Of a stretch of DNA of 64,000 nt, positions 51,080 to 60,607 are shown piece after piece. Below the pieces are notes generated by a model. It was not told the origin of the DNA. It ran no database searches and saw nothing but the letters and a program-made list of their open reading frames with translations. Numbering within the stretch: the stretch's first letter is position 1; each line of letters begins with the position of its first letter. The position numbers and the translations under genes are program-made. The stretch comes from Tabrizicola sp. (GTDB lineage Bacteria; Pseudomonadota; Alphaproteobacteria; Rhodobacterales; Rhodobacteraceae), in assembly GCF_022842145.1 (NCBI RefSeq), contig NZ_JALHQD010000009.1, positions 62,001-126,000 on the forward strand, given 5' to 3'.

Positions 51080-52198
51080 TCATTTTGCCATGACGCAGGC
51101 GGTCTTCTTGACATCGGTGCAGCGGCGGAGCGCGGTCAGGACCCCGGCAGGGGCGTTCGACAGCGGCAGAAAGCCGAGTTCGGAGAGCTTGCGGGCATAG
51201 GTCTTGGACAGCGCCGGGTCGATGTTCAGCGCAGCTTCGTAATTGGCATAGGCGTCCTCCATCCGGCCGAGCGTCGCGTCGATCCGGGCGAGGGTGTCGT
51301 GGTAGACCGCCTCCATCCGCGCGCCGTCGGGGTTCTGGCGCAGGACCTGGGTCACCTGGTCGGCTTCGGCAACCTTGCCTTCGGACAGAAGGGCGGCGCC
51401 CTGCACGTTCACCGCGGCCAGATTCTGCGGATAGCGTTGCAGAAGGGCTGCCGCCTCGGCCGCAACGGTGGCGGGCGGCGCGTATTCCCCAAGCGCGAGC
51501 AGGCGGCGGGCCAGGATGTCTTCTTCGATGGCGGGGTTGGGGTCGGTCACGGTGCCCGGTGCGAGCGCCTGATCGGCAACCGAGACCACCTCTTCGTATT
51601 GGCCAAGTGCTGCCAGCGCGGCAAGCTTGTTGCGGTAGGCATTCTGGTAGCCCGGAGCGAGCGCGATGGCGGTGTCGAAGTAGGACAGCGCCTCGTCCGC
51701 GCGGCCAAGGTCGACCAGACATCGCCCCTTGATTTCGTTGGCGTAGGCGTATTGCGGGTCAAGGCGCAGCGCGTTGTCGGCATCATCGGCGCAGCGCTGC
51801 CCTTCGCGGAACTGCCACCAGGTTTCGGCCCGGTTGGCCCAGGCCGAGATGTAATCCTCGGTCGCAAGGGCGGCGGAGTAATGCGCGAGCGCCCCGGCGC
51901 TGTCACCCTGGTCGTAGCGGACATTGCCAAGCTCGACCCAGACCCAGGCGCTGGCGGGGGTATAGCCAAGGGCCTGCTGCAGGGTGGCCGCGGCCGCGTC
52001 ATATTGGCCGAGCATCCGCTGTGCCTCGCCCTTGTAGGACAGCGCCAGCGAGGCGTCCTCGGGTGTGGCGGCGGCCTGGAAGGCCTGGTCGCAAAGCGTG
52101 ACCTGGGCGTCGGGGTCCGAGGTCCGGTCAGTGCAGGATTGCGCCCAGCCCGGTGCGGCGGGGGCAAGCGTGGCGAAGACGAAGAGGAGCCGGCGCAT
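51080..52198 (-). CDS. secreted tetratricopeptide-repeat protein
   Basis: A 372-residue protein with a signal peptide (FVFATLAPAAPGWA). At least six TPR units follow (LSYKGEAQRMLGQYDAAAAT, LGNVRYDQGDSAGALAHYSA, IKGRCLVDLGRADEALSYFD, NKLAALAALGQYEEVVSVAD, HDTLARIDATLGRMEDAYAN). The protein also has paired Cys near both ends (SCTD, LCDQ; RRCTDVKKTAC). It is probably a periplasmic protein-interaction scaffold; partners are unknown. Start 52198 is chosen at the signal peptide; the upstream frame is not coding. Confidence 0.85.
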   Translation of the reverse strand: MRRLLFVFATLAPAAPGWAQSCTDRTSDPDAQVTLCDQAFQAAATPEDASLALSYKGEAQRMLGQYDAAAATLQQALGYTPASAWVWVELGNVRYDQGDSAGALAHYSAALATEDYISAWANRAETWWQFREGQRCADDADNALRLDPQYAYANEIKGRCLVDLGRADEALSYFDTAIALAPGYQNAYRNKLAALAALGQYEEVVSVADQALAPGTVTDPNPAIEEDILARRLLALGEYAPPATVAAEAAALLQRYPQNLAAVNVQGAALLSEGKVAEADQVTQVLRQNPDGARMEAVYHDTLARIDATLGRMEDAYANYEAALNIDPALSKTYARKLSELGFLPLSNAPAGVLTALRRCTDVKKTACVMAK

Positions 52199-52303
52199 GG
52201 GGGCCTTTGGGTGGGGACATTGCGGGCAAGCGTCCTTTACCGGGCGCGAGAAATCAAGGGCGACGGGAGGGCGACTGGAGGGCGACGGGGCGGTCGATCC
52301 GGG

Positions 52304-52332
52304 TTGACCATGGCTGGGTGCAGGCGTATTCA
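52304..52332 (+). promoter_or_regulatory. sigma-70-type promoter of metZ
   Basis: TTGACC (52304-52309) and TATTCA (52327-52332) are 17 bases apart. Initiation would fall at about 52339, at the 5' edge of the SAM-II aptamer. Confidence 0.65.
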
Positions 52333-52335
52333 GGC

Positions 52336-52391
52336 GGCCGTGGCGATTTGTCCTCCGGATTGCGGGCCACGTTAAACAAACCGCTAAAGAG
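52336..52391 (+). promoter_or_regulatory. SAM-II riboswitch
   Basis: Conserved SAM-II elements are present in order: CGTGGCGATTTG (52339-52350), GCCACGTTAAACAAA (52366-52380) and CGCTAAAG (52382-52389). Helix P1 is CGTGGC with GCCACG, and TTTG pairs with CAAA to make the pseudoknot. It binds S-adenosylmethionine and lowers metZ expression. The variable P1 loop (TCCTCCGGATTGCGG region) is normal in size. Confidence 0.93.
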
Positions 52392-52404
52392 GTGAAGGGC
52401 ATGG

Positions 52405-52436
52405 CCCCGGCACCTTTCGGTTGTCCGGGGTTTTTT
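52405..52436 (+). terminator. leader terminator between SAM-II aptamer and metZ
   Basis: CCCCGG/CCGGGG (6-bp stem, 14-base loop) is followed by six T. Placed 16 bases after the aptamer and 22 before the metZ ATG, it points to transcription attenuation. Confidence 0.75.
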
Positions 52437-52457
52437 ATTGGCCGGGAGGCCCGCGAC

Positions 52458-53639
52458 ATGACGAAGGACTGGAAGACCCGCACAAGCCTGGTGCACGAAG
52501 GCACCCGCCGCAGCCAGTATGGCGAGATGGCCGAGGCGATCTTCCTGACGCAAGGGTTCGTCTACCCCACCGCCGAAGCCGCCGAGGCGCGGTTCGTCAA
52601 GGCCGGCGAGGACGAGTTCATCTATGCGCGCTACGGCAACCCCACGACCCGGATGTTCGAGGAACGGATCGCCGCGCTGGAGGGCACGGAGGATGCTTTT
52701 GCGACGGCTTCGGGCATGGCGGCGGTCAGTGGCGCGCTGATGGCCTGCCTGCGGGCGGGGGACCATGTGGTCAGCGCGCGGGCGCTGTTCGGCTCCTGCC
52801 TTTACGTGCTGGAAGAGGTGCTGCAGCGGTTCGGCGTCAAGGTCACCTTCGTCGACGGCGCGGATCTGGAGCAGTGGCGCAAGGCCGTGGTTCCGGGGAC
52901 CAGGGCGGTGTTCTTCGAGTCGATGTCGAACCCCACGCTGGAGCTGGTGGACATCCGCGCCGTCAGCGAGATCGCCCACAAGGCGGGCGCGCTGGTGATC
53001 TGCGACAACGTCTTTGCGACGCCGATCTTTTCCCGGGCAGTGGAGCAGGGAGCGGATGTCGTGGTCTATTCGACCACCAAGCACATTGACGGGCAGGGGC
53101 GAGCGTTGGGCGGCGTGGTCTGCGGCACGAAAGAGTTCGTCAGGAAGACGCTTGAGCCCTACATGAAGCACACCGGCGGCTCGATGAGCCCCTTCACCGC
53201 CTGGATGCACCTGAACGGAATGGCCACGCTGGATCTGCGGTGCCGGGCGATGGCGGATACCGCGCTGACGGTGGCACGGGCGTTGGAGGCGCATGGCAAG
53301 GTCACCAAGGTGATCTATCCGGGGCTGTCAAGCCACCCGCAGCATCAGCTGGCGATGGACCAGATGGGGTCGGGGGGGACGCTGGTCACCTTCGAGATCT
53401 CAGGTGGGAAGGAGGCGGCCTTCCGCTTCATGAACGCGCTGGAAATCACGAAGATTTCCAACAACCTGGGCGATGCGAAGTCGATCGCGACCCATCCGGC
53501 GACGACGACTCATCAGCGGCTGCCGCAGGACCAGAAGGACATGCTGGGGATCACGCCGGGCCTGATCCGGCTGTCGCTGGGTCTGGAGGACGCGGGCGAT
53601 CTGATCGCCGACTTGACGCAGGCCCTGGCGCTGGCCTGA
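52458..53639 (+). CDS. metZ: O-succinylhomoserine (or O-acetylhomoserine) sulfhydrylase
   Basis: A 393-residue cystathionine-gamma-synthase-family PLP enzyme. It condenses an activated homoserine with sulfide to give homocysteine for methionine synthesis. Motifs are YARYGNPTTRMFEERIAALE, SGMAAVSGAL, FFESMSNPTLELVDI and the PLP-binding Lys in VYSTTKHIDGQGRALGG (about residue 210). GGGAGG precedes ATG 52458. An in-frame ATG at 52401, close to the aptamer, would add 19 residues encoded across the leader terminator, so it is unlikely. Control by SAM-II fits the pathway. Confidence 0.95.
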   Translation: MTKDWKTRTSLVHEGTRRSQYGEMAEAIFLTQGFVYPTAEAAEARFVKAGEDEFIYARYGNPTTRMFEERIAALEGTEDAFATASGMAAVSGALMACLRAGDHVVSARALFGSCLYVLEEVLQRFGVKVTFVDGADLEQWRKAVVPGTRAVFFESMSNPTLELVDIRAVSEIAHKAGALVICDNVFATPIFSRAVEQGADVVVYSTTKHIDGQGRALGGVVCGTKEFVRKTLEPYMKHTGGSMSPFTAWMHLNGMATLDLRCRAMADTALTVARALEAHGKVTKVIYPGLSSHPQHQLAMDQMGSGGTLVTFEISGGKEAAFRFMNALEITKISNNLGDAKSIATHPATTTHQRLPQDQKDMLGITPGLIRLSLGLEDAGDLIADLTQALALA

Positions 53640-54022
53640 CCTGGTGCGCCAGCCGGGGGGCCGGTTTGGACCGGTCCCCTGGCCGTGGCCGTTGGTCGCG
53701 ATTTGGCCGTTGGGTGCAAGGATTTCCTAAAAGACACTTGCGCGCTCTGAGGATACTCCGGGAGATTTCCATTGATAATGCGCAGGCAAGGTCCAGACGT
53801 CCAAGCCAGTCAGGATTGGGCGCTTCGACCGTGGATTGCGCCGCCTTGGTCGCAAACGGCGGGAATGCGTCCGAATTTGGCTTGCGTCGCTGCCGGGAAT
53901 CCCTATCTGATGGACATCTGCCCCGGACCAGGGTGATCCGGCGGCGGGTTCTCTGCGTAATACTATCCGGAAATTGACGGCGCATGCCCGCGGGCGCGCC
54001 CGAACCGAAAGGACCTGCCCTA
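53640..54022. other. 383-base intergenic region
   Basis: No coding frame or RNA was recognised. A GC hairpin (CCGGT/ACCGG with G- and C-run flanks, about 53655-53681) may end metZ transcription but lacks a T-run. The right end has AAAGGA for folE2. No clear promoter or Zur box was found. Confidence 0.6.
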
Positions 54023-55108
<1,086 letters not shown>

Positions 55109-55168
55109 ACGCAGGGCCGACGGGCGGCGGTTGACCAATGGCGCAGGGCCGCGTAGCCATGCCCGACC

Positions 55169-56617
55169 ATGGTTGACTTCCGCCCTGTCGCCTACGTCAT
55201 CGGCCGCATCCTGATCGTGCTTGCGATCCTGATGCTGGCGCCCGCCATCATCGACTGGCGGGCGGGGCTGGCGAATGGCTATGACTTCCTGGCCTGCGCT
55301 GCGCTGACAGGCGTCGTCGGTGCGGCGCTTACGCTGTCGACCGGCAACGCGCTGGGGCAGGGGCTGGACACGCGGCAGGCCTATCTGCTGACGGCGGGGA
55401 TCTGGTTCCTGGTCCCCTTCTTCGGGGCATTGCCCTTCTGGATCGGGGCGCCGGGGCTGTCGCTGCAATATGCCTATTTCGAGGCCGTCTCGGGGATCAC
55501 GACAACCGGGGCGACGGTGATCTATGGGCTTGAGGACCTGCCGGCGGGGATGAACCTGTGGCGCGGCATGCTGAACTGGCTGGGTGGGCTCGGGATCGCT
55601 TTCATCGCGATGATCTTCCTGCCGCTGATGCGGATCGGGGGGATGCAGTTCTTCCGGACCGAAGGGTTCGACACTTTCGGCAAGGCCCTGCCGCGCGCGA
55701 CTGACATCGCACGGCAGCTCCTGTTCGTCTATTCGGCCCTGACCGTGGCCTGCATCGCCACCTATTCGGCCATCGGGATGGAGACGCTGGACGCCGTGGT
55801 CGGCGGCTTTGCGACCATCGCCACGGGCGGGTTCTTCCCGGCGGACGTGTCGTTCAACAAATATGCCGGGGCGGGCGAGTATTTCGGGGCGCTGTTCATG
55901 ATCCTCGGCAGCCTGCCCTATATCCGCTATGTCCAGCTGGTGAACGGGAGCGCTCTGCCGCTGTGGCAGGACAGTCAGGCGCGGGCCTATCTGCGCTGGC
56001 TGGCCTATGCGGTGTTGTCCGTCACCGTCTGGCGGGTCTGGACGACCGGCGACCCGGTCGAGCCCATCTTCCGCGAAGCGCTGTTCAACCTGACGTCGAT
56101 CATGTCCTCAACCGGGTTCTTTTCCGGCAGTTTCCCGGTCTGGGGCGGGTTCATGCTGGTGGTGGCTTTTGTGATCGGTATCGTCGGGGCCTGTTCGGGA
56201 TCATCCGCGGCCGGGCTGTCGGTGTTCCGGGTCCAGCTTGTTCTGGCGGTGATGAAGCGTGAGGTACGCAGGATCGGCAATCCGTCTACGGTCGATCCGA
56301 TCCGCTATGACGGACGCGCGGTCGAAGAGGACGTGCTGAACGCGCTGATCCTGTTCGTGTCGAGTTTCATCCTGATCCTGGGCGTGATGAGCGTGGGAAT
56401 GACGCTGATGGGGGTCGACACCGTTTCGGCGCTGTTCGCGGTCTGGACGTCGCTGGGCAACGTGGGTTACGGCTTCGGCCCGCTCGTGGAACGCACCGGC
56501 ACCTTCATCGACTTTCCGCCCGGTGCCATCGCGATCATGACGCTGTGCATGATCCTTGGCCGTCTCGGCCTGCTGGCGATCCTTGTCCTGGTGCTGCCCA
56601 GCTTCTGGCGGCGCTAG
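55169..56617 (+). CDS. trkH: TrkH-family potassium uptake membrane subunit
   Basis: A 482-residue protein with about ten membrane helices and four selectivity-filter loops (GITTTGATVI, GFATIATGGF, SIMSSTGFFSG, SLGNVGYGFG). The Gly at each filter and the YAYFEAVSGITTTGATVIYG region are typical. It conducts K+ with a cytoplasmic TrkA gate, which is not in the window. Its stop overlaps by four bases the stop of the convergent pseudo-protease gene. Confidence 0.95.
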   Translation: MVDFRPVAYVIGRILIVLAILMLAPAIIDWRAGLANGYDFLACAALTGVVGAALTLSTGNALGQGLDTRQAYLLTAGIWFLVPFFGALPFWIGAPGLSLQYAYFEAVSGITTTGATVIYGLEDLPAGMNLWRGMLNWLGGLGIAFIAMIFLPLMRIGGMQFFRTEGFDTFGKALPRATDIARQLLFVYSALTVACIATYSAIGMETLDAVVGGFATIATGGFFPADVSFNKYAGAGEYFGALFMILGSLPYIRYVQLVNGSALPLWQDSQARAYLRWLAYAVLSVTVWRVWTTGDPVEPIFREALFNLTSIMSSTGFFSGSFPVWGGFMLVVAFVIGIVGACSGSSAAGLSVFRVQLVLAVMKREVRRIGNPSTVDPIRYDGRAVEEDVLNALILFVSSFILILGVMSVGMTLMGVDTVSALFAVWTSLGNVGYGFGPLVERTGTFIDFPPGAIAIMTLCMILGRLGLLAILVLVLPSFWRR

Positions 56618-58371
56618 TCCCAGCAGGAGACGAGCGCGGTCATCCCGGTCGCGGTTTCGGCCAGCGCGCCGGGCGCAAGGGGCGTGGCTGCGGTCGCGGC
56701 TTGCGGGGCAAGGCCCGCCTGGGTGAGGAGGCGGTTGATCTCGGACCCCGCCAGCGCGAAAGCCACCCCGGCGGGAAGCTGCTTGCCGCCTTGCGCGGAA
56801 GCTGGCAGCAGCATCCCGACCACCGTGCCGGTCCCGTCCAGCACCGCGCCGCCAGCATCGCCGGGCAGGCTTTGCAGCGCCAGGCGGGCAAGACCGGCCT
56901 CGCCGTTCAGGCCCTTGGCGTCCTCGAACGTGCCGAAGGTCAGGACCGGAGCGGGCAGCCGGTCTTCGTAGGAATAGCCGGACACGGTGATTTCCGCACC
57001 GATCCGGGTCGAAGCACTGGCAAGGGCCGCCACGGCGCGGGGCGCAAGCGGGGCCTGCGGTTTCAGGAGTGCCAGGCCCGTGGAGGCGTCCGAGAGCGCA
57101 ACCTCGGCCTCCGTTGTGCGGTCGATGGTGACGCGAGCGCACTGGGCGACGGCCTCGACGGTGGTTGCGACCATACCGTCGGCCGACACGAAGAAACCCG
57201 TCCGGCTGAACTTCGGTTTGCGCACCTCGAGCCCGGCCAGAAGCCCGGCCTTGGTGCCGGCGTCCATCGCCACCATTCCGGGATCGAGGACCTTTTCGCC
57301 GTCGGGCGAGAAACTGTCCTGCAGCACCTTCAGAATGCGGGCGTCGCGGGGTTCGTTTCCGGGGGTCGACATCAGCATCCAGCCCTTGATCCGGTCGCCG
57401 TTCAGTTCGGCGAACACCGTGGTGTCGAGCTGGGCCGAGGTGCCGCGGATGCGGAAACTGCGGTCGTCGCGGTCGCGCACACCGTCCAGCGGTACGGATT
57501 GCAGCGTCTGCAGCACGTCGTAAAGGCCGTTGAGTGCGGCCTGATCGCCCGGCTGCGAGATCAGCACGATCTTCGGAGCGCCCTCGATCTTGGCACGGTA
57601 GTGGACGAAGGGCGGCTCGTAATGGTCGAACTCGACCAGAGCGAGGGGCAGGATGACGGTGATACCGGATTCCGTCTCGACCACCTGTTCAAAGCCGTAG
57701 GCAGCCAGCTCGCCCTGCCAGGCGTCCAGAAGCTCGCGACGCTGGCGTGTAGTCAGGATGCCGGTGGCCTCATAGCCCCGTGCGTCCTGCCAGGCCGACA
57801 TTGACGTGCGGGTGCCGGGACCGAAGGCGCCATCGATGGCCGAGGGGTAGTAGCCGAACCATTTCAGCGCGGTCTGCAGGTCCTGGCGTTCTTCCAGGGT
57901 CAGCAATGCTTCGCCGTCGCGGGCCTGCTGGCGGTCTTCGTCGGGGGTGGCGGCGGGCTCAGGCTCGGGCGCGGGCTCAGGCTCGGCGGCCGTCGTCTCG
58001 GTCGCGGGATCGACGGCCGCCGGGGCAGGCGTCCCCGCGGCGGGCCAGAACTGCTCGCGGAGATCGCGGCGAAAGGCGATGAAGCTGTCGGAGGGGATCA
58101 GCCGTTCCGACTTGAGCTGGGCGAGGAGGTCCGCCGCTTCGGCTTGCGGGAAGGGGCCGATCAGGACGCCGAACCAGCCCGAACGCAGATCGAAGCCCGC
58201 CGTTTCGGGGAAAAGCGCGCCATAGGACTGGGCACGGGCTTCTGCCGTGGCGCGGTCGGGATGCGCCTCGACCTGAATGTAGACCTCGCCGTCCTGGGCC
58301 GCGCCTGCTGTGGGGTGCATCAGCAGCAGAACGGACAGAAGAAGGGCCAACACGGCAACGGGTCTGAACAT
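56614..58371 (-). CDS. secreted SPOR/peptidoglycan-binding protein with inactive trypsin-like domain
   Basis: A 585-residue protein. Order: signal peptide (1-25); a SPOR-like repeat (29-105: VYIQVEAHPDRATAEARAQS); a Pro/Glu linker; a peptidoglycan-binding domain (157-215: LQTALKWFGYYPSAIDGAFG, then TRTSMSAWQ); a middle region; and a C-terminal trypsin-like fold (about 385-550). The catalytic His position reads VEAV (404-407) and the nucleophile motif is GDAGGAV with Ala506 instead of Ser; Asp428 remains. It is therefore probably a non-cleaving, cell-wall-binding protein. It is divergent from glyQ and convergent with trkH. Confidence 0.88.
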   Translation of the reverse strand: MFRPVAVLALLLSVLLLMHPTAGAAQDGEVYIQVEAHPDRATAEARAQSYGALFPETAGFDLRSGWFGVLIGPFPQAEAADLLAQLKSERLIPSDSFIAFRRDLREQFWPAAGTPAPAAVDPATETTAAEPEPAPEPEPAATPDEDRQQARDGEALLTLEERQDLQTALKWFGYYPSAIDGAFGPGTRTSMSAWQDARGYEATGILTTRQRRELLDAWQGELAAYGFEQVVETESGITVILPLALVEFDHYEPPFVHYRAKIEGAPKIVLISQPGDQAALNGLYDVLQTLQSVPLDGVRDRDDRSFRIRGTSAQLDTTVFAELNGDRIKGWMLMSTPGNEPRDARILKVLQDSFSPDGEKVLDPGMVAMDAGTKAGLLAGLEVRKPKFSRTGFFVSADGMVATTVEAVAQCARVTIDRTTEAEVALSDASTGLALLKPQAPLAPRAVAALASASTRIGAEITVSGYSYEDRLPAPVLTFGTFEDAKGLNGEAGLARLALQSLPGDAGGAVLDGTGTVVGMLLPASAQGGKQLPAGVAFALAGSEINRLLTQAGLAPQAATAATPLAPGALAETATGMTALVSCWD

Positions 58372-58530
58372 GGGACGGTCCTGCGCAAGGCGTTTTGCGC
58401 ACCTTTAGTCAGTGCGCGTGTGGCGGCAAGGGTGAAACCGGTCACGTTTGCGCCGGTCCTTTCCGGAATTGACCCTTTCGCCCCCAGTGGATAGGGAAGG
58501 CGCCAGTCCAGCCCCTGCCAGAGGCCGCCC

Positions 58531-59457
58531 ATGTCCGACGCCCCCTCCACGCCCCGAAGCTTCCAGGAGATCATCCTGCGGCTGCAGTCCTACTGGGCGG
58601 CACAGGGCTGCGCGGTCCTGCAGCCCTATGACATGGAAGTGGGCGCGGGCACCTTTCACCCGGCGACGACGCTGCGCAGCCTGGGCACGAAGCCCTGGGC
58701 CGCCGCTTACGTGCAGCCCTCCCGCCGCCCCACGGACGGGCGCTATGGCGAGAACCCGAACCGGCTGCAGCACTATTACCAATATCAGGTCATCATCAAA
58801 CCCAGCCCGCCCGACCTGCAGGCGTTGTATCTGGGCTCGCTTCAGGCGATCGGGATCGACCTTGGCCTCCATGACATCCGCTTTGTCGAGGACGACTGGG
58901 AAAGCCCGACGCTGGGCGCCTGGGGTCTGGGCTGGGAGGTCTGGTGCGACGGGATGGAGGTCAGCCAGTTCACCTATTTCCAGCAGGTCGGCGGGCATGA
59001 CTGCAAGCCCGTGTCCGGCGAGCTGACCTATGGTCTGGAGCGGCTGGCGATGTACGTGATGGGCATCGATCATGTGATGGACATGCCATTCAACGATCCC
59101 GCCAGCCCGATCCCTTTGAAATACGGCGACATCTTCCGGCAGTCGGAAGAGGAATACAGCCGCCACAACTTCGACGGGGCGGATACCGAGATGCTGTTTC
59201 GGCACTTCGAGGCGGCAGAAAAGGAATGCGCGCGTCTTCTGGCGTTCGAGCCCGAGGACCCGAAATCCGGCAAGCGGATCATCATGGCGCATCCGGCCTA
59301 TGACCAGACGATCAAGGCCAGCCACCTGTTCAACCTTCTCGACGCCCGGGGCGTGATCTCGGTCACCGAACGGCAGGCCTATATCGGTCGGGTGCGGGCC
59401 TTGGCAAAGCAATGCGCCGATGCTTTCCGCCAGACCGAAGCGGGGGCGGATCAGTGA
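58531..59457 (+). CDS. glyQ: glycyl-tRNA synthetase alpha subunit
   Basis: A 308-residue class II synthetase subunit holding the Gly-adenylate active site. [60 protein letters not shown] and [11 protein letters not shown] are the family blocks. It pairs with GlyS to charge tRNA-Gly. Two small genes separate it from glyS, all four overlapping or nearly so. Confidence 0.98.
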   Translation: MSDAPSTPRSFQEIILRLQSYWAAQGCAVLQPYDMEVGAGTFHPATTLRSLGTKPWAAAYVQPSRRPTDGRYGENPNRLQHYYQYQVIIKPSPPDLQALYLGSLQAIGIDLGLHDIRFVEDDWESPTLGAWGLGWEVWCDGMEVSQFTYFQQVGGHDCKPVSGELTYGLERLAMYVMGIDHVMDMPFNDPASPIPLKYGDIFRQSEEEYSRHNFDGADTEMLFRHFEAAEKECARLLAFEPEDPKSGKRIIMAHPAYDQTIKASHLFNLLDARGVISVTERQAYIGRVRALAKQCADAFRQTEAGADQ

Positions 59458-59930
59458 ATGCTGGCAAGATCATCGTGGGGGTCATCTTGATCGTCGCAGC
59501 CGCCGCTGGCGCTTTCCTGTGGTACACCGCCGAACGCGCATTTTATGAACCCGTGGCCTTCCAGCCCGGCGCGGAAATCCGGCTGGTGCCGCTGACCGGC
59601 GACCAGCCCGAGGCCATCGTGGTCGAGGGGGTCGAGGGGATCGACGCGGTCAGCTCTCCCATCAAGTTCCGCGCCTGCTTCACCACGCCCCTGTCGTTGG
59701 CGATGCTGACCGAAACCTACCGCGACTACCCTAAGGCCGAGCCGCTGGTCGCCCCGCGCGGCTTTGACTGCTTTGACGCGCAGGCCATCGGGCAGGCGCT
59801 GGAAAGCGGCGAGGCGCTGGCCTTCCTGTCCGAGCCCGAGATCCATCCCGGCGTCGACCGGGTCGTCGCCGTTTTCCCCGACGGGCGCGCCTTCGCCTGG
59901 CACCAGCTGAACGGCAACCTCGCGGAGTGA
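59454..59930 (+). CDS. small membrane-anchored protein, DUF6446-like
   Basis: A 158-residue protein starting at a GTG that overlaps the glyQ stop (GTGA). One N-terminal membrane anchor ([20 protein letters not shown]) precedes a periplasmic domain with [38 protein letters not shown] and [21 protein letters not shown] recall such proteins between glyQ and glyS in Rhodobacteraceae (DUF6446), but their role is unknown. Two Cys could form a disulfide. Confidence 0.75.
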   Translation: MNAGKIIVGVILIVAAAAGAFLWYTAERAFYEPVAFQPGAEIRLVPLTGDQPEAIVVEGVEGIDAVSSPIKFRACFTTPLSLAMLTETYRDYPKAEPLVAPRGFDCFDAQAIGQALESGEALAFLSEPEIHPGVDRVVAVFPDGRAFAWHQLNGNLAE

Positions 59931-59932
59931 GC

Positions 59933-60598
59933 ATGGCCGAGGCCGAGGACGCCCTGAGGAAGCTGAAGCGCCGTCACAAGCGCGACCTGCGCCATGCGCG
60001 GGCCGAGGGGCTGCTGGCTGGCGTCGTGTCGATGTTGCGGCCGGGGGATGTGGCGGTGGACTGCGGCGCGAACCGGGGCGACGTGACCGAGGTGCTGGCG
60101 TCGTCGGGTGCGACGGTTCATGCCTTCGAGCCCGATCCCTATAATCTGGCCCACCTGCAGGATCGCTTTGCCACGGCGTCGAACGTGACGTTGCATTCGG
60201 CGGCGGTGGGGGTGGAGGCCGGGACCGTGCGGCTGATGCGGGCGGCAAACTGGGACGACAACCCGGACTTTGCGTCGGTGAAAAGCACCGTCGTTGCGGG
60301 GGGCCACAACATCGCGGAAGGCGAGGGGATCGACGTGCCGATGATCGACTTCCCGGCCTTTCTGCGCGGGCTTCTGGACGCGCAGGACCGGATCGCCTTC
60401 ATCAAGATGGACATCGAGGGCGCCGAGCTGGACCTGCTTGAGGCGATGCTGGACGCCCGCCTTTTCGATCATATCCAGCTGACCGTCGCCGAAACCCATG
60501 AGCACAAGTTCAAGGACCTGCGCCCGCGCTTTGCCGATCTTCGCGCTGCCATCGCCGCCGCCTATCCGCCCGCCCGCGTGAACCTCGACTGGATCTAG
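59933..60598 (+). CDS. FkbM-family SAM-dependent methyltransferase
   Basis: A 221-residue protein. SAM motif I is VAVDCGANRGDVTEVLASSG (about 35-55), then VHAFEPDPYNLAHLQDRFA. IAFIKMDIEGAELDLLEAML is the FkbM signature with its acidic pair. It methylates an unknown hydroxyl or similar group. ATG 59933 follows GGAG at five bases; a GTG at 59927 overlapping the previous stop is the alternative. Its place inside the gly operon is conserved in relatives as far as I recall. Confidence 0.88.
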   Translation: MAEAEDALRKLKRRHKRDLRHARAEGLLAGVVSMLRPGDVAVDCGANRGDVTEVLASSGATVHAFEPDPYNLAHLQDRFATASNVTLHSAAVGVEAGTVRLMRAANWDDNPDFASVKSTVVAGGHNIAEGEGIDVPMIDFPAFLRGLLDAQDRIAFIKMDIEGAELDLLEAMLDARLFDHIQLTVAETHEHKFKDLRPRFADLRAAIAAAYPPARVNLDWI

Positions 60599-60607
60599 GA
60601 ACCTGAA

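Noticed and set aside
53640-54022. Small open frames in the metZ-folE2 gap
   Set aside because: None has a ribosome site or recognisable product; they look like random GC-rich frames.
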